A stretch of 64,000 nucleotides of DNA from Rhodococcus sp. 4CII. GTDB lineage: Bacteria > Actinomycetota > Actinomycetes > Mycobacteriales > Mycobacteriaceae. Positions 48,907 through 57,430 of the stretch are shown here, piece by piece. The stretch lies in contig NZ_JACCFE010000002.1 in NCBI RefSeq assembly GCF_014256275.1, positions 3,452,001 to 3,516,000 of the forward strand, given 5' to 3'. The notes under the pieces were generated by a model, which was given only the letters and a program-made list of their open reading frames with translations, did not search any database and was not told the DNA's origin. Position 1 is the stretch's first letter, and every line of letters starts with the position of its first letter. Both the position numbers and the translations under genes were made by a program.

Positions 48907-49541
48907 GAGGGGCCTTTCGTGTCGGTGTCGTGACGTTTCCGCGGAGGCGGGGGGTCGAGCGTGAGGACGGCCCGGACGGCCGTTTCGAGTCGTTGTCGCA
49001 TCGCGGCGTCCGGTTTTCGCCGCGCCTGGAGTAGCAGTCCGGTCGGGAGTCCGACGACGCACGCCTCGATCACCTCGACGGCGCGTCCGTCCTTGCGTCC
49101 CCAGAGCGCACGCGCCAGTCGGACGAACAGTGCGACGAGGACGGAATCGAGCCGCGACAACTCGGCGTCGACGTCCTCGGGAATGTCCGATCCGAGCAGT
49201 TCGTCGCGACGCACGGCGAGAAGGAACCGGGACGACTGCGGAAACTTCTCGGCGAAGACCGCGGGGGTGTCGGCGGCCGCGACGACGGCGTCCACGGCAC
49301 CACGCTCCAGTGCCCGCTCGACCGATGCCTGCTGCAGGTCGAGAAATCGGTGCGCCGCCCGGAGCCAGGCGCGTCCGACCAGACCTCCTCGGGAACCGAA
49401 CGCGTGGTAAATGGCGCCGTTGGACATTTCGGTGGCGGCGGCGACCGCACGCACGGTCACCGCACTGGGTCCGCCCTCGACGGCCAGGCGCTCCACGACA
49501 TCGAGCGCCTCGTCGAGATCGTGGACTCGTGGCCTGGGCAT
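48903..49541 (-). CDS. TetR-family regulator, autoregulated with the downstream crotonase
   Basis: A 212-residue TetR protein. The helix-turn-helix covers residues about 25-60 (PSAVTVRAVAAATEMSNGAIYHAFGSRGG). A short Pro/Arg-rich tail ends the protein. It precedes and overlaps the crotonase gene. A clean palindrome (CGAACGAT-N5-ATCGTTCG) starts 5 nt upstream of the start codon, so autorepression is likely. The ligand is probably an acyl-CoA, judged by the coupled enzyme. Confidence 0.88.
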   Translation of the reverse strand: MPRPRVHDLDEALDVVERLAVEGGPSAVTVRAVAAATEMSNGAIYHAFGSRGGLVGRAWLRAAHRFLDLQQASVERALERGAVDAVVAAADTPAVFAEKFPQSSRFLLAVRRDELLGSDIPEDVDAELSRLDSVLVALFVRLARALWGRKDGRAVEVIEACVVGLPTGLLLQARRKPDAAMRQRLETAVRAVLTLDPPPPRKRHDTDTKGPS

Positions 49542-49545
49542 ACGA

Positions 49546-49566
49546 CGAACGATAACAGATCGTTCG
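49546..49566. promoter_or_regulatory. TetR operator at the regulator start
   Basis: CGAACGAT (49546-49553) and ATCGTTCG (49559-49566) are exact inverted repeats with a 5-nt spacer, directly upstream of the TetR ATG at 49541. Confidence 0.65.
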
Positions 49567-49673
49567 CTCTATTACTCGTCGGTAGTAGGCGCGAGGTCGC
49601 GCCCTGAGAGTCACCCCGTGATGAGATATCCGTTGTGCGCCGAGTCACAATAGGTTAGCTTTGTTCGGACATA

Positions 49674-49688
49674 AACACATTACGTGTT
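49674..49688. promoter_or_regulatory. short palindrome upstream of the sugar-porter MFS gene
   Basis: AACAC-ATTAC-GTGTT, an exact 5-bp inverted repeat in an AT-rich stretch 31 nt upstream of the MFS start. It may be part of the promoter or an operator. It does not resemble the LacI-type palindrome at 52655. Confidence 0.35.
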
Positions 49689-49718
49689 CTGTACATGGAA
49701 TACGTCGAGGAGATGTTC

Positions 49719-51137
49719 ATGGCCAGCGATCTATCCCGAACTACCGCCCCGTCCCCGACTACCGACGCCCCCGGGCGGCACTCGCACAGACTCGGAATCA
49801 TCGCCGTCGTCGCCACCTTCGGCGGCCTGCTCTTCGGATACGACACCGGAGTCATCAACGGCGCACTCGCACCGCTCGAGGAAGACCTCCACCTCACCTC
49901 GTTCACCGAGGGCCTCGTGGTGAGCATCCTGATCTTCGGCGCCGCGATCGGCGCCCTGGTCGGCGGACGGATGTCCGATCGATTCGGACGCCGGCACAAC
50001 ATCCTGGTTCTCGCGATCATCTTCATGATCGGGACGCTCGGCTGCGTGCTGTCCCCGACGTGGGAAATACTCGCACTGTTCCGCTTCGTCCTCGGCCTCG
50101 CGGTCGGCGGCGCGTCCGCAACGGTGCCCGTCTACCTCGCCGAAATGTCCCCCGCCGACCGCCGCGGCAGCGTGGTCTCCCGCAACGAGGTGATGATCGT
50201 CGTCGGGCAGTTCGCCGCCTTCGTGATCAACGCCGTCATCTTCAACATCTGGGGTGAGCACGAAAGCGTTTGGCGCTTCATGCTTCTGGTCGCCGTCACC
50301 CCCGCCATCGTCCTGTTCGCGGGAATGCTGCGGATGCCGGAGAGCCCGCGCTGGCTGATGTTGCAGGATCGGGACGACGAAGCGCTCGCCGTGCTGCTCC
50401 AGGTTCGGTCCCCGGAGCGGGCACGTGCCGAGATGGAGGAAGTCCGGGCGCTCGCCGAGGAAGAGAAGCTCGCGCAGACCGGCGGCGCCGCGGACCTGTC
50501 GGTGAAGTGGATCCGCCGCCTCATCTTCATCGGCGTCGGCCTTGGCGTGTTCCAGCAGGCCACCGGCATCAACTCGGTGATGTACTACGGCACGCAACTG
50601 CTCGGCGACGCCGGATTCTCCTCCAACGCCGCCATCGTCGCGAACACCCTCAACGGCCTGTTCAGCGTGCTCGGTGTCCTCACCGGCGTCGCCCTGATCA
50701 ACCGGATCGACCGCCGCAAGATGCTCATCGGCGGCTTCACCCTCACCACCACCTTCCACGTGCTCGTCGGCCTGTCCGCGTTCCTGCTGCCCGACGGCAC
50801 CCTCAAGGCGTATCTGATCCTGGTGTTCGTGGTGTTGTTCGTCTTCTCGATGCAGGGGACGATCGGCCCCCTGGTGTGGCTGATGCTGTCGGAGATCTTC
50901 CCGCTGAAGATCCGCAGCTTCGCCATCGGCGTCTGCATCTTCGCACTGTGGATCGCCAACGCCCTTGTCGCGCTGCTGTTCCCACCCGTCGTGGCCGCAC
51001 TGGGAATCGGTGCGACCTTCTTCATATTCGCGGGCCTCGGCGTGCTGGCACTCGTCTTCATCAAGACCCAGGTTCCGGAAACCCGCGGCCGCTCGCTCGA
51101 GGAGCTCGAAGACCAGTTCCGGCGCGACTATTCGTGA
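49719..51137 (+). CDS. MFS sugar/cyclitol transporter (sugar porter family)
   Basis: A 472-residue sugar porter with 12 helices. Signatures are FGYDTGVINGAL after helix 1, GRMSDRFGRRHNI (motif A), PESPRWLM, QQATGINSVMYYGTQ in helix 7 and the C-terminal PETRGRSLEELE. The GYDTGVING and QQATGIN patterns are shared with myo-inositol transporters of the IolT type. I chose the ATG at 49719 with GAGGAG 6 nt upstream; earlier ATGs at 49695 and 49713 are possible. Next come a Usp gene and, beyond a LacI gene, two Gfo/Idh/MocA oxidoreductases, consistent with sugar or inositol use. Confidence 0.92.
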   Translation: MASDLSRTTAPSPTTDAPGRHSHRLGIIAVVATFGGLLFGYDTGVINGALAPLEEDLHLTSFTEGLVVSILIFGAAIGALVGGRMSDRFGRRHNILVLAIIFMIGTLGCVLSPTWEILALFRFVLGLAVGGASATVPVYLAEMSPADRRGSVVSRNEVMIVVGQFAAFVINAVIFNIWGEHESVWRFMLLVAVTPAIVLFAGMLRMPESPRWLMLQDRDDEALAVLLQVRSPERARAEMEEVRALAEEEKLAQTGGAADLSVKWIRRLIFIGVGLGVFQQATGINSVMYYGTQLLGDAGFSSNAAIVANTLNGLFSVLGVLTGVALINRIDRRKMLIGGFTLTTTFHVLVGLSAFLLPDGTLKAYLILVFVVLFVFSMQGTIGPLVWLMLSEIFPLKIRSFAIGVCIFALWIANALVALLFPPVVAALGIGATFFIFAGLGVLALVFIKTQVPETRGRSLEELEDQFRRDYS

Positions 51138-51170
51138 CAGCCGCACCGCCTCCCGTGAAAGGTTGATCTC

Positions 51171-51533
51171 ATGACCGTGCTCGTAGCCGTGACCGATTCC
51201 TCCGAAGGGTCGCACGCTCTCCTCGCCGGCAAGCAGGAAGCCGCCATGCTGGGCGCCGACCTCCTGGTGGTGAACCTGTCTCTCACCGAACCCGAAGAGG
51301 TGCACACCCTCGCGGACGACGGCGTGACCGTCCTCGACCGGATCGGCCGCGGAGACCGCGATCCCGCGACCGCCGTGCTCGACCTGCTCGACGACCGGCC
51401 CGACATCCAACGTCTCGTCATCGGCGTCAAGCGCCGGAGCGCGGTCGGTAAGGCTCTACTCGGCAGCGTGAGCCAACGCCTCATCCTGCAATCACCGATA
51501 CCGGTCCTCGCGGTCAAAACCCCACAGCAGTAA
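51171..51533 (+). CDS. universal stress protein family (single domain)
   Basis: A 120-residue Usp protein with the nucleotide-binding stretch GVKRRSAVGKALLGSVSQRL (G-2x..G..GS type) and the usual ending SPIPVLAVK. The ATG at 51171 is 33 nt after the sugar-porter stop, so it is probably in that operon. It is similar over its C-terminal half to the Usp protein encoded at 25778, which is coupled to a dehydrogenase. It converges with the LacI gene, 23 nt apart. Confidence 0.87.
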   Translation: MTVLVAVTDSSEGSHALLAGKQEAAMLGADLLVVNLSLTEPEEVHTLADDGVTVLDRIGRGDRDPATAVLDLLDDRPDIQRLVIGVKRRSAVGKALLGSVSQRLILQSPIPVLAVKTPQQ

Positions 51534-51556
51534 CCGCTTCCGCCGTTCCACCGCGG

Positions 51557-52612
51557 TCATTCCCTCGCCGACAGGCCGGGCGCCGCGGTGGAGCGGCGGA
51601 TGCTCAACGTCGGCGTGTGGAGATGGATGCGCTGCGACTGCGACGGCCGTTCCAGCCGCTGCAGGAGGAACTTGGCGGCCTGCGCGCCGACCGCGAAGTT
51701 GCCGTTGTTCACCGACGTCAACGACAGATGCCTGATGCGCGCGAGATACGTGTCGTCGTACCCGACCAGCGAGAGGTCGTCCGGAACCCGGAACCCGCGG
51801 TCGTCGGCCGCCGACAACGCCCCGACACACGTGACGTCGTTGAACGCGACGATCGCCGTCGGCCGCTGCTCCGCGTCGAGCACCCGGCCGGCCGCAACGT
51901 AGCCGCTCTCCTCGGTCATGCCGGCGAACTGCACCGACGCGAGGTCGCCGCACCCGGCCTCGGTCATCGCCGCGGCGAAGCCGTCGCGGCGCAGGGCGCC
52001 AACGACTCCCGGCCCCTGCAGGTAGGCGATCCGCCGATGACCCAGATCCAGCAGATGCCGGGTGGCCAACCGGGCCCCGGCGACGTCGTCGTCCGCGGCG
52101 ATGTCGACGTTGGGAAGACTCGGTTCGTGGGTGCCCGCGAGGACGACGGGGACGAGGGCGGCGGCCCGTTCGATCGCGGCACCCGCATCGGTGGTGCCGA
52201 CCACGACCAACCCGTCGATCCGCTGCGACAGCAGGGTCTCGACGGTGTCCCGTCCGACGCGCTGATCCATGTGGCTGTCGGCCAGGACGGGTGCGATGCC
52301 GACGGCGTCGAGGGTTGTCGTCATTCCCTCGAGCAATTCGACGAACCACGGGTTGCGCAGGTCGTTGAGCATCACCCCGACCGTGCCGCTGCGTGATTCG
52401 GAGAGACCGCGGGCGATGGTGTTCGTCCGGTAGTCGAGTTCCTTCATCGCCTGCGTGACCTGCTCGCGACGCGCGGCGCTGACATTCGCCTCGCCGCGGA
52501 GCACCCGGGACACCAGCGATTTGGACACACCCGCCCTCGCGGCCACGTCGCGGATCGTCGGTGGGCGAAACGACGGTGCGCCCGCACCCGTGCCGCGATC
52601 TGATTCGTTCAC
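51557..52612 (-). CDS. LacI-family regulator
   Basis: A protein of 351 residues (GTG at 52612) or 355 (ATG at 52624); neither start has a clear ribosome binding site. The DNA-binding head is textbook: PTIRDVAARAGVSKSLVSRV with hinge helix NTIARGLSESRSG, followed by the periplasmic-binding-protein-like sugar domain (VGVMLNDLRNPWFVELLEG). It is divergent from the first Gfo/Idh/MocA oxidoreductase, with a 20-bp palindrome carrying a central CG in the 86-nt gap, as expected for a LacI site. Predicted to control the oxidoreductases and perhaps the transporter. Confidence 0.9.
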   Translation of the reverse strand: MNESDRGTGAGAPSFRPPTIRDVAARAGVSKSLVSRVLRGEANVSAARREQVTQAMKELDYRTNTIARGLSESRSGTVGVMLNDLRNPWFVELLEGMTTTLDAVGIAPVLADSHMDQRVGRDTVETLLSQRIDGLVVVGTTDAGAAIERAAALVPVVLAGTHEPSLPNVDIAADDDVAGARLATRHLLDLGHRRIAYLQGPGVVGALRRDGFAAAMTEAGCGDLASVQFAGMTEESGYVAAGRVLDAEQRPTAIVAFNDVTCVGALSAADDRGFRVPDDLSLVGYDDTYLARIRHLSLTSVNNGNFAVGAQAAKFLLQRLERPSQSQRIHLHTPTLSIRRSTAAPGLSARE

Positions 52613-52654
52613 GGTGCACAGCATATGGAGCGGCACCCGTGTTACGCTCCTCAC

Positions 52655-52674
52655 AACTGGGACCGGTCCACGTT
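52655..52674. promoter_or_regulatory. LacI-type operator
   Basis: AACTGGGACCGGTCCACGTT pairs at 8 of 10 positions around a central CG, with a perfect inner GGACCGGTCC. It lies 25 nt upstream of the oxidoreductase TTG (52699) and 43 nt from the LacI GTG. Confidence 0.65.
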
Positions 52675-52698
52675 TGTCCCTTTTCCGAAGGAGCCGAG

Positions 52699-53883
52699 TT
52701 GAGCAAGCACGGAAGCCTGCGACTGGTCGCGGGCATGGTCGGCGGCGGCGAGGGCGCCGACATCGGCAGGACCCACCGCTACGCGATGCGCCTCGACGAC
52801 CGATACGACCTGCACGCGGGGGTCTTCGGACGGGACGGTGCGTCGTCGGCGCGGATCGCGGAGAGCCTCGGCGTACCGGCCCACCGCACCTACCGCGACT
52901 ACCGGGAGATGGCCGAACGGGAATCCGCCCGCGAGGACGGCGTCGACGTGGTCGCGGTGACCACCCCGAACGACAGCCACTTCGACATCGCGCGCACGTT
53001 CCTCGAGGCGGGCATCTCGGTGGTGTGCGAGAAACCCCTCACCCGCGACTCGGAGTCGGCTGCCGAACTGGTCGCGATCGCCGAGTCCTCCGGCGCGATT
53101 CTCGCCGTCCCGCACTGCTATTCGGCATACGCGATGGTCCGGCACGCGGCCCGGATGGTCCGCGACGGCGACCTCGGGCGGATCCGGTTCGTGGCGGTGG
53201 AGCACGCGTCCGGATGGGCGGCGACGCCCCTCGAACTCGGCGAACACCGGCAGGCGCGGTGGCGCACCGACCCCGACGTCGCGGGCTTCCCCAGCGTCGT
53301 CGGCGACCTCGGCACCCACGCCTTCCAGCTCCTGCGCTACATCACCGGCCTCGAGGCCACCCGGGTGTCGGCCGAACTCGGCACCCTCGTCGCCGGCCGC
53401 CGGGTGTTCGACAACGCGACCGTCCGGCTCACCCTCTCCAACGGCGCCCCCGCGACCCTGTGGGCGAGCATGGCCGCCACCGGCAACGAGCACGGCCTGC
53501 GCATCCGGGTCTTCGGCGACACCGCGAGCGTCGAATGGCGGCACGAGGATCCCCACCACCTGACGGTGCGCGACCTCGACGGCACCGCGACGACCCTCAC
53601 GCAGGGGATGCGCACGCTGTCCGAGGACGCCGGCCGGCTCACCCGCCCCGGTCTGGGGCACCCCGAGGGGTTCCTCGAGGCGTTCGCGAACTTCTACCGC
53701 GACCTCGCGGACGAGTTGCGCGCCCGCCGCGACGGCGAACCCACCACCATCCGCGATCTGTCCTTCCCCACCGGGCGCGACGGCCTGATCGGTGTCCAGT
53801 TCGTGGAGGCGACGGCCGCCTCCCACGCCGCGGACTCCGCCTGGTTCGTCCCCGCTTTCGCACAAGAAAAGGTCGGTATCTGA
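52699..53883 (+). CDS. Gfo/Idh/MocA family oxidoreductase (first)
   Basis: A 394-residue NAD(P)-dependent oxidoreductase with the catalytic-lysine motif CEKPLTRD and C-terminal substrate domain landmarks GDLGTHAFQLLRYITGLE. The N-terminal GMVGGGEGADIGRTHRYAM is a slightly unusual glycine-rich loop, typical of a subgroup of longer enzymes. The TTG at 52699 follows AAGGAG and gives the expected N-terminus. It acts on sugars, inositols or their derivatives. It lies 1 nt before the second enzyme gene; the pair would carry out successive oxidations in the LacI-controlled pathway. Confidence 0.88.
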   Translation: MSKHGSLRLVAGMVGGGEGADIGRTHRYAMRLDDRYDLHAGVFGRDGASSARIAESLGVPAHRTYRDYREMAERESAREDGVDVVAVTTPNDSHFDIARTFLEAGISVVCEKPLTRDSESAAELVAIAESSGAILAVPHCYSAYAMVRHAARMVRDGDLGRIRFVAVEHASGWAATPLELGEHRQARWRTDPDVAGFPSVVGDLGTHAFQLLRYITGLEATRVSAELGTLVAGRRVFDNATVRLTLSNGAPATLWASMAATGNEHGLRIRVFGDTASVEWRHEDPHHLTVRDLDGTATTLTQGMRTLSEDAGRLTRPGLGHPEGFLEAFANFYRDLADELRARRDGEPTTIRDLSFPTGRDGLIGVQFVEATAASHAADSAWFVPAFAQEKVGI

Positions 53884-53884
53884 C

Positions 53885-54886
53885 ATGCAACGTTTCGCCC
53901 TCATCGGCGCCGGATTCATCGGCGGCGTGCACGGCGCCAACCTCGCCGCACACCCCGACGTCGACCTGGCCCTCGTCTTCGACATCGATCTCGCTCGCGC
54001 GACGGACCTCGCCAAGCAGCACGGGAGCCGCGCGACCACCGACCTCGCGGAGGTCTTCGACCCCACGGCAATCGACGCCGTCTTCATCGCATCGTCCACC
54101 GACACCCACGCCGAGCACCTCCGCAGCGCGGCGACCGCGGGAATCCCGGCGCTGTGCGAGAAGCCGATCGACCTCGACCTCGCGCGCGCCGTCGACATCG
54201 TCCGTTTCGCCGACACCCGGTCACTGCGGGCGATGGTCGACTTCAATCGCCGCTTCGATCGCGACTACGCCGAACTGCAGCGGGTTGTCGCGTCCGGTGA
54301 GATCGGTTCGGTGGAGCTGATCCAGATGACCAGCCGCGGTCCGGCGATGCCGCCGCTCGAGTACATCGCGGTCTCGGGCGGGCAGATGCGCGATCAGACC
54401 GTCCACTTCTTCGACCTGGCGCGATGGATCTCCGGGCTCGACCCCGAGTCCGTCTTCGCGACCGGGTCCACGCTCGCCGAACCCCGCCTCGCCGAGTACG
54501 ACGACGTCGACACCTCCGCAGTCACGCTGCGCCTCCCCGGCGGCGCGCTCGTCCAGATCGACTCCACCCGGCGGATCGGGTACGGCTACGACGAACGCAT
54601 CGAGGTGCTCGGCTCGACGGGGATGGTCGAGGCACGGCGCCAGCGCGCCGGGTCCGTGTCCCGGTACAGCGCGGGCCGCGTCGTCGACGACGGCTTGCAT
54701 GCGGGATGGTTCGAGCGGATCCGCGCCAGCTACCGCACCGCACTCGACCACTTCGTCGACGCACTGGAGAACGGCACCGCCCTCGGTCCGACCCTGTCGG
54801 AAGCACTGAAAGCGCAGGCAATTGCCGAGGCCGCGACCCGCTCCCTCGCCAGCGGCCGGCTGGAGCCGATCGACTACCCGGCCTGA
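53885..54886 (+). CDS. Gfo/Idh/MocA family oxidoreductase (second, IolG-like)
   Basis: A 333-residue dehydrogenase in the size range of inositol 2-dehydrogenases. The Rossmann loop is GAGFIGGVHGANLA and the catalytic lysine is in CEKPIDLDLA. Residues FNRRFDRDYAELQR and QTVHFFDLARWI with its histidine match the IolG-type active site. The ATG follows 1 nt after the stop of the first enzyme, so they are one operon. With the sugar porter of IolT character nearby, inositol or a related cyclitol is a reasonable guess for the pathway. Confidence 0.9.
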   Translation: MQRFALIGAGFIGGVHGANLAAHPDVDLALVFDIDLARATDLAKQHGSRATTDLAEVFDPTAIDAVFIASSTDTHAEHLRSAATAGIPALCEKPIDLDLARAVDIVRFADTRSLRAMVDFNRRFDRDYAELQRVVASGEIGSVELIQMTSRGPAMPPLEYIAVSGGQMRDQTVHFFDLARWISGLDPESVFATGSTLAEPRLAEYDDVDTSAVTLRLPGGALVQIDSTRRIGYGYDERIEVLGSTGMVEARRQRAGSVSRYSAGRVVDDGLHAGWFERIRASYRTALDHFVDALENGTALGPTLSEALKAQAIAEAATRSLASGRLEPIDYPA

Positions 54887-54887
54887 G

Positions 54888-55520
54888 TCACACGGGGTCG
54901 CCGAGGACGACGACGTCGGCGCGGGCCCGGCCGGGCGCGATCACCGCGGCGTTGTTCTCGTCGCTGTGCCGCACCCACTCCCGGGCCCGGTCCGCGGTCC
55001 GGCCGTACCGGATGTGGCGTTCGACGAGGCGCGACACCCGCTCGTCGTCGTCCGGGACGAGGAACCAGGCCTCGTCGAGCAGCCCACGCACCGGCGACCA
55101 GGGTCCGTCGTCCAGGAGGAGGTAGTTGCCTTCGGTGATCACCAGCGGAACGTCCGGCGGGACGGCGATCGACCCGGCATAGGATTCCTCGACCTCGCGG
55201 TGGAACTCGGGGGCATACACCGTCTCGCCGCCGGCCTCCCGCAGTCGGCGCAACAGCGCCACGTAGCCGGCGGCGTCGAACGTGTCGGGTGCGCCCTTGC
55301 GGCCCGCGCGGCCGAGCCGGGCGAGTTCCGCGCCGGACAGGTGGAATCCATCCATCGGCACCACCACCGCGGACGACGATCCCAGCGCCGCGAGTACCGC
55401 CGACGCAACGGTGCTTTTACCCGAACCCGGCGGTCCGGCGATGCCGAGAATGCGGCGCTGCCCCGAGTCGGCCAGCACCCGGGCGCGCGCAACGAGTGCC
55501 TCCAGTCGACCGTCGTCCAT
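54888..55520 (-). CDS. P-loop nucleoside/sugar kinase family protein (uridine kinase-like)
   Basis: A 210-residue kinase with Walker A GPPGSGKST at residues 29-37. The acceptor motif VVPMDGFHLSGAEL and VITEGNYLLLDDGPW are typical of the phosphoribulokinase/uridine kinase/pantothenate kinase class, in particular the small nucleoside/nucleotide kinase family proteins found near sugar operons. The substrate may be a sugar or nucleoside. It converges with the second oxidoreductase, with 1 nt between stops. A long inverted repeat starts 31 nt upstream of its ATG. Confidence 0.85.
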   Translation of the reverse strand: MDDGRLEALVARARVLADSGQRRILGIAGPPGSGKSTVASAVLAALGSSSAVVVPMDGFHLSGAELARLGRAGRKGAPDTFDAAGYVALLRRLREAGGETVYAPEFHREVEESYAGSIAVPPDVPLVITEGNYLLLDDGPWSPVRGLLDEAWFLVPDDDERVSRLVERHIRYGRTADRAREWVRHSDENNAAVIAPGRARADVVVLGDPV

Positions 55521-55550
55521 AGGCAGACGGTAGCTCAGCCGACGCAACGG

Positions 55551-55603
55551 TCGCCCAATGTCACAGCCGGTCAATCAGATTGATCCGCTGTGACATTGGG
55601 CGA
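55551..55603. repeat. 53-nt near-perfect inverted repeat
   Basis: The outer arms 55551-55567 and 55587-55603 are perfectly complementary over 17 bp (left arm TCGCCCAATGTCACAGC). Inside, TCAAT (55571-55575) and ATTGA (55579-55583) continue the stem around a 3-nt loop, with small bulges. It lies between the divergent kinase (ATG 55520) and WS/DGAT (ATG 55853). It is much longer and more symmetric than the operators elsewhere in the window. A mobile palindromic element, a paired operator or an RNA hairpin are all possible. Confidence 0.7.
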
Positions 55604-55852
55604 GCGAGACGTGGTGGCCGGCACGGGCTGGACGACCGACCGGTTCGGCCGACTTCGAATCGTCCGAGCTGCACCGGTAGCGGAAACGTCTTCTGTGCTG
55701 TACAAATACAAACAGCGAGACCGGTTTGTGATGGTAACCACATCCAACTGTTACCTCGGAGCACGGCAACAGGCACCACAAGAATTGAGAGCAGTTCCGG
55801 GGGGAATGGATCCGTGCACGCGGATCCCGTTTCGGGAACGGTAAGGACACGC

Positions 55853-57310
55853 ATGCTGTTACCGATGGCACCGACCGATTCGTTGTTCCTCCTCGGCGAG
55901 TCGCGCGAGCACCCGATGCACGTCGGCGGCCTGGCTGTCTTCAACCCGCCGGACGGCGCATCCGCCGCCGACATGCGGGCGTTGTTCGATACCGCCCTGG
56001 CCGGCGACCAGGTGGCTCCGCCCTTCCGCAAACGTGCCCGACGTTCGGTCACCTCGCTCGGCCAGTGGGGGTGGGACCACCTCCGGCAGGAAGACGTGGA
56101 TCTCGACCACCACGTGCGCCGGGACGCACTCCCCCAGCCCGGTGGAATGGCCGAACTGATGACGCTGGTGTCCAGGCTCCACGGCACCCTGCTCGACCGC
56201 AGCCGCCCGTTGTGGGAAATGCACCTGATCGAAGGACTGGCCGACGGCCGCTACGCCGTTTACACCAAGATCCACCACGCGCTCGCCGACGGTTCGTCGG
56301 CCATGCGACTGCTCCGCGACAGCATGAGCGAGGACCCGCAGCGCCGGAACATGCCCGCCCCGTGGCAGCCGCGCACTCCACTCGCCGCCGTCCCGGCACC
56401 CGCGGCTACCGGTGTCGTCGAGACCGCTGGGTTCGGTGCCTCGGGTTTCAGTGCCGCGGGTTTCGGTGCCGCGTTGCCGTCGATGGCGTGGGACGCCGCC
56501 CGGTCCGCGGCCGGCGAGGTGGCCGGTCTGCTGCCCGCAGCGCTGGGCACCGTCGATCGGGCCCGCCGCGGCAAGGGTGGCGCGGTGTCGCTCACCGCGC
56601 CGCACACCGTGTTCAACGTGCCGATCAGTGGCGCCCGCCACGTAGCCGCCCGCTCGTTCCCCCTCGAACGAATCCGCCTGCTGGCCAAGCACGCCGACGC
56701 CACCATCAACGACATCGTGCTGACGATGTGCGCGGGCACCCTGCGGGCCTACCTGTACACCCGGGACGCGTTGCCGGACAACCCGTTGATCGCGATGGTT
56801 CCCGTCTCGTTGCGCGCACCGCACACCGGCACCGGCGACCGCGCGCCCGGCGGCAATCGGGTGGGCGTGCTCATGTGCAACCTGGCCACTCACCTTCCCG
56901 ACCCGGCGCACCGCCTCGAGACCGTGCGCAACTGCATGAACGAGGGCAAGGCCGCCCTGCAGGCGATGAGCCCCGCCCAGGTTCTCGCGATGAGCGCACT
57001 CGGCGCGGCCCCGCTCGGCGTCGAGATGTTCCTCGGCCGACGCGGCCCGTTGCGACCGCCGTTCAACGTGGTCATCTCCAACGTCGCCGGTCCCCGAACT
57101 CCGCTGTACTGGAACGGCGCCCGGCTCGAGTCCCTCTACCCGCTGTCGATCCCGACGACCGGTCAGGCACTCAACATCACCTGCACCAGCAGCGACGACC
57201 AGATCGTCTTCGGCCTCACCGGGTGCCGCCGCATCGTCCCCGACCTGCACCCCTTGCTCGACCAACTCGACGCCGAACTCGATCTCCTCGAAACCGCCGT
57301 CGGGCTGTAA
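55853..57310 (+). CDS. wax ester synthase/diacylglycerol acyltransferase (WS/DGAT)
   Basis: A 485-residue bifunctional acyltransferase that makes triacylglycerol or wax esters from acyl-CoA. The catalytic HHxxxDG motif is HHALADG at residues 141-147, preceded by PLWEMHLIEGL; the C-terminal SNVAGPRTPLYWNG matches the second conserved family motif. The ATG at 55853 follows TAAGGA. Residues 193-207 are three 5-residue repeats (GFGAS, GFSAA, GFGAA) encoded by a 15-nt tandem repeat in the linker between lobes. It shows that this genome has triacylglycerol storage besides PHA. Upstream, 55604-55852 contains no gene. Confidence 0.94.
   Translation: MLLPMAPTDSLFLLGESREHPMHVGGLAVFNPPDGASAADMRALFDTALAGDQVAPPFRKRARRSVTSLGQWGWDHLRQEDVDLDHHVRRDALPQPGGMAELMTLVSRLHGTLLDRSRPLWEMHLIEGLADGRYAVYTKIHHALADGSSAMRLLRDSMSEDPQRRNMPAPWQPRTPLAAVPAPAATGVVETAGFGASGFSAAGFGAALPSMAWDAARSAAGEVAGLLPAALGTVDRARRGKGGAVSLTAPHTVFNVPISGARHVAARSFPLERIRLLAKHADATINDIVLTMCAGTLRAYLYTRDALPDNPLIAMVPVSLRAPHTGTGDRAPGGNRVGVLMCNLATHLPDPAHRLETVRNCMNEGKAALQAMSPAQVLAMSALGAAPLGVEMFLGRRGPLRPPFNVVISNVAGPRTPLYWNGARLESLYPLSIPTTGQALNITCTSSDDQIVFGLTGCRRIVPDLHPLLDQLDAELDLLETAVGL
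56429..56473 (+). repeat. 15-nt tandem repeat, three copies, inside WS/DGAT
   Basis: Copies at 56429-56443, 56444-56458 and 56459-56473 share the pattern GG-TTC-GGT-GCC-GCG with a few changes. They encode GFGAS, GFSAA and GFGAA in the interdomain linker. Copy number could vary without disturbing the frame. Confidence 0.75.
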
Positions 57311-57430
57311 CCCGGTAGGCGGGAGCGTCAGGTCGCCGCCAGCGCAGCGACTCCCGGTCCGTCGAGGGACACCGGTCGCGAGTTCTTTCGCACCACCGAA
57401 GGACGCCGGGGTGCGGGCCTGCAGCCGCAG

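Noticed and set aside
49731..51410. 559-codon frame opposite the sugar porter
   Set aside because: Shadow frame with very acidic, His-rich composition; sugar-porter motifs are on the other strand.
52651..54246. 531-codon frame opposite the two oxidoreductase genes
   Set aside because: Antisense shadow; both Gfo/Idh/MocA enzymes are complete on the plus strand.
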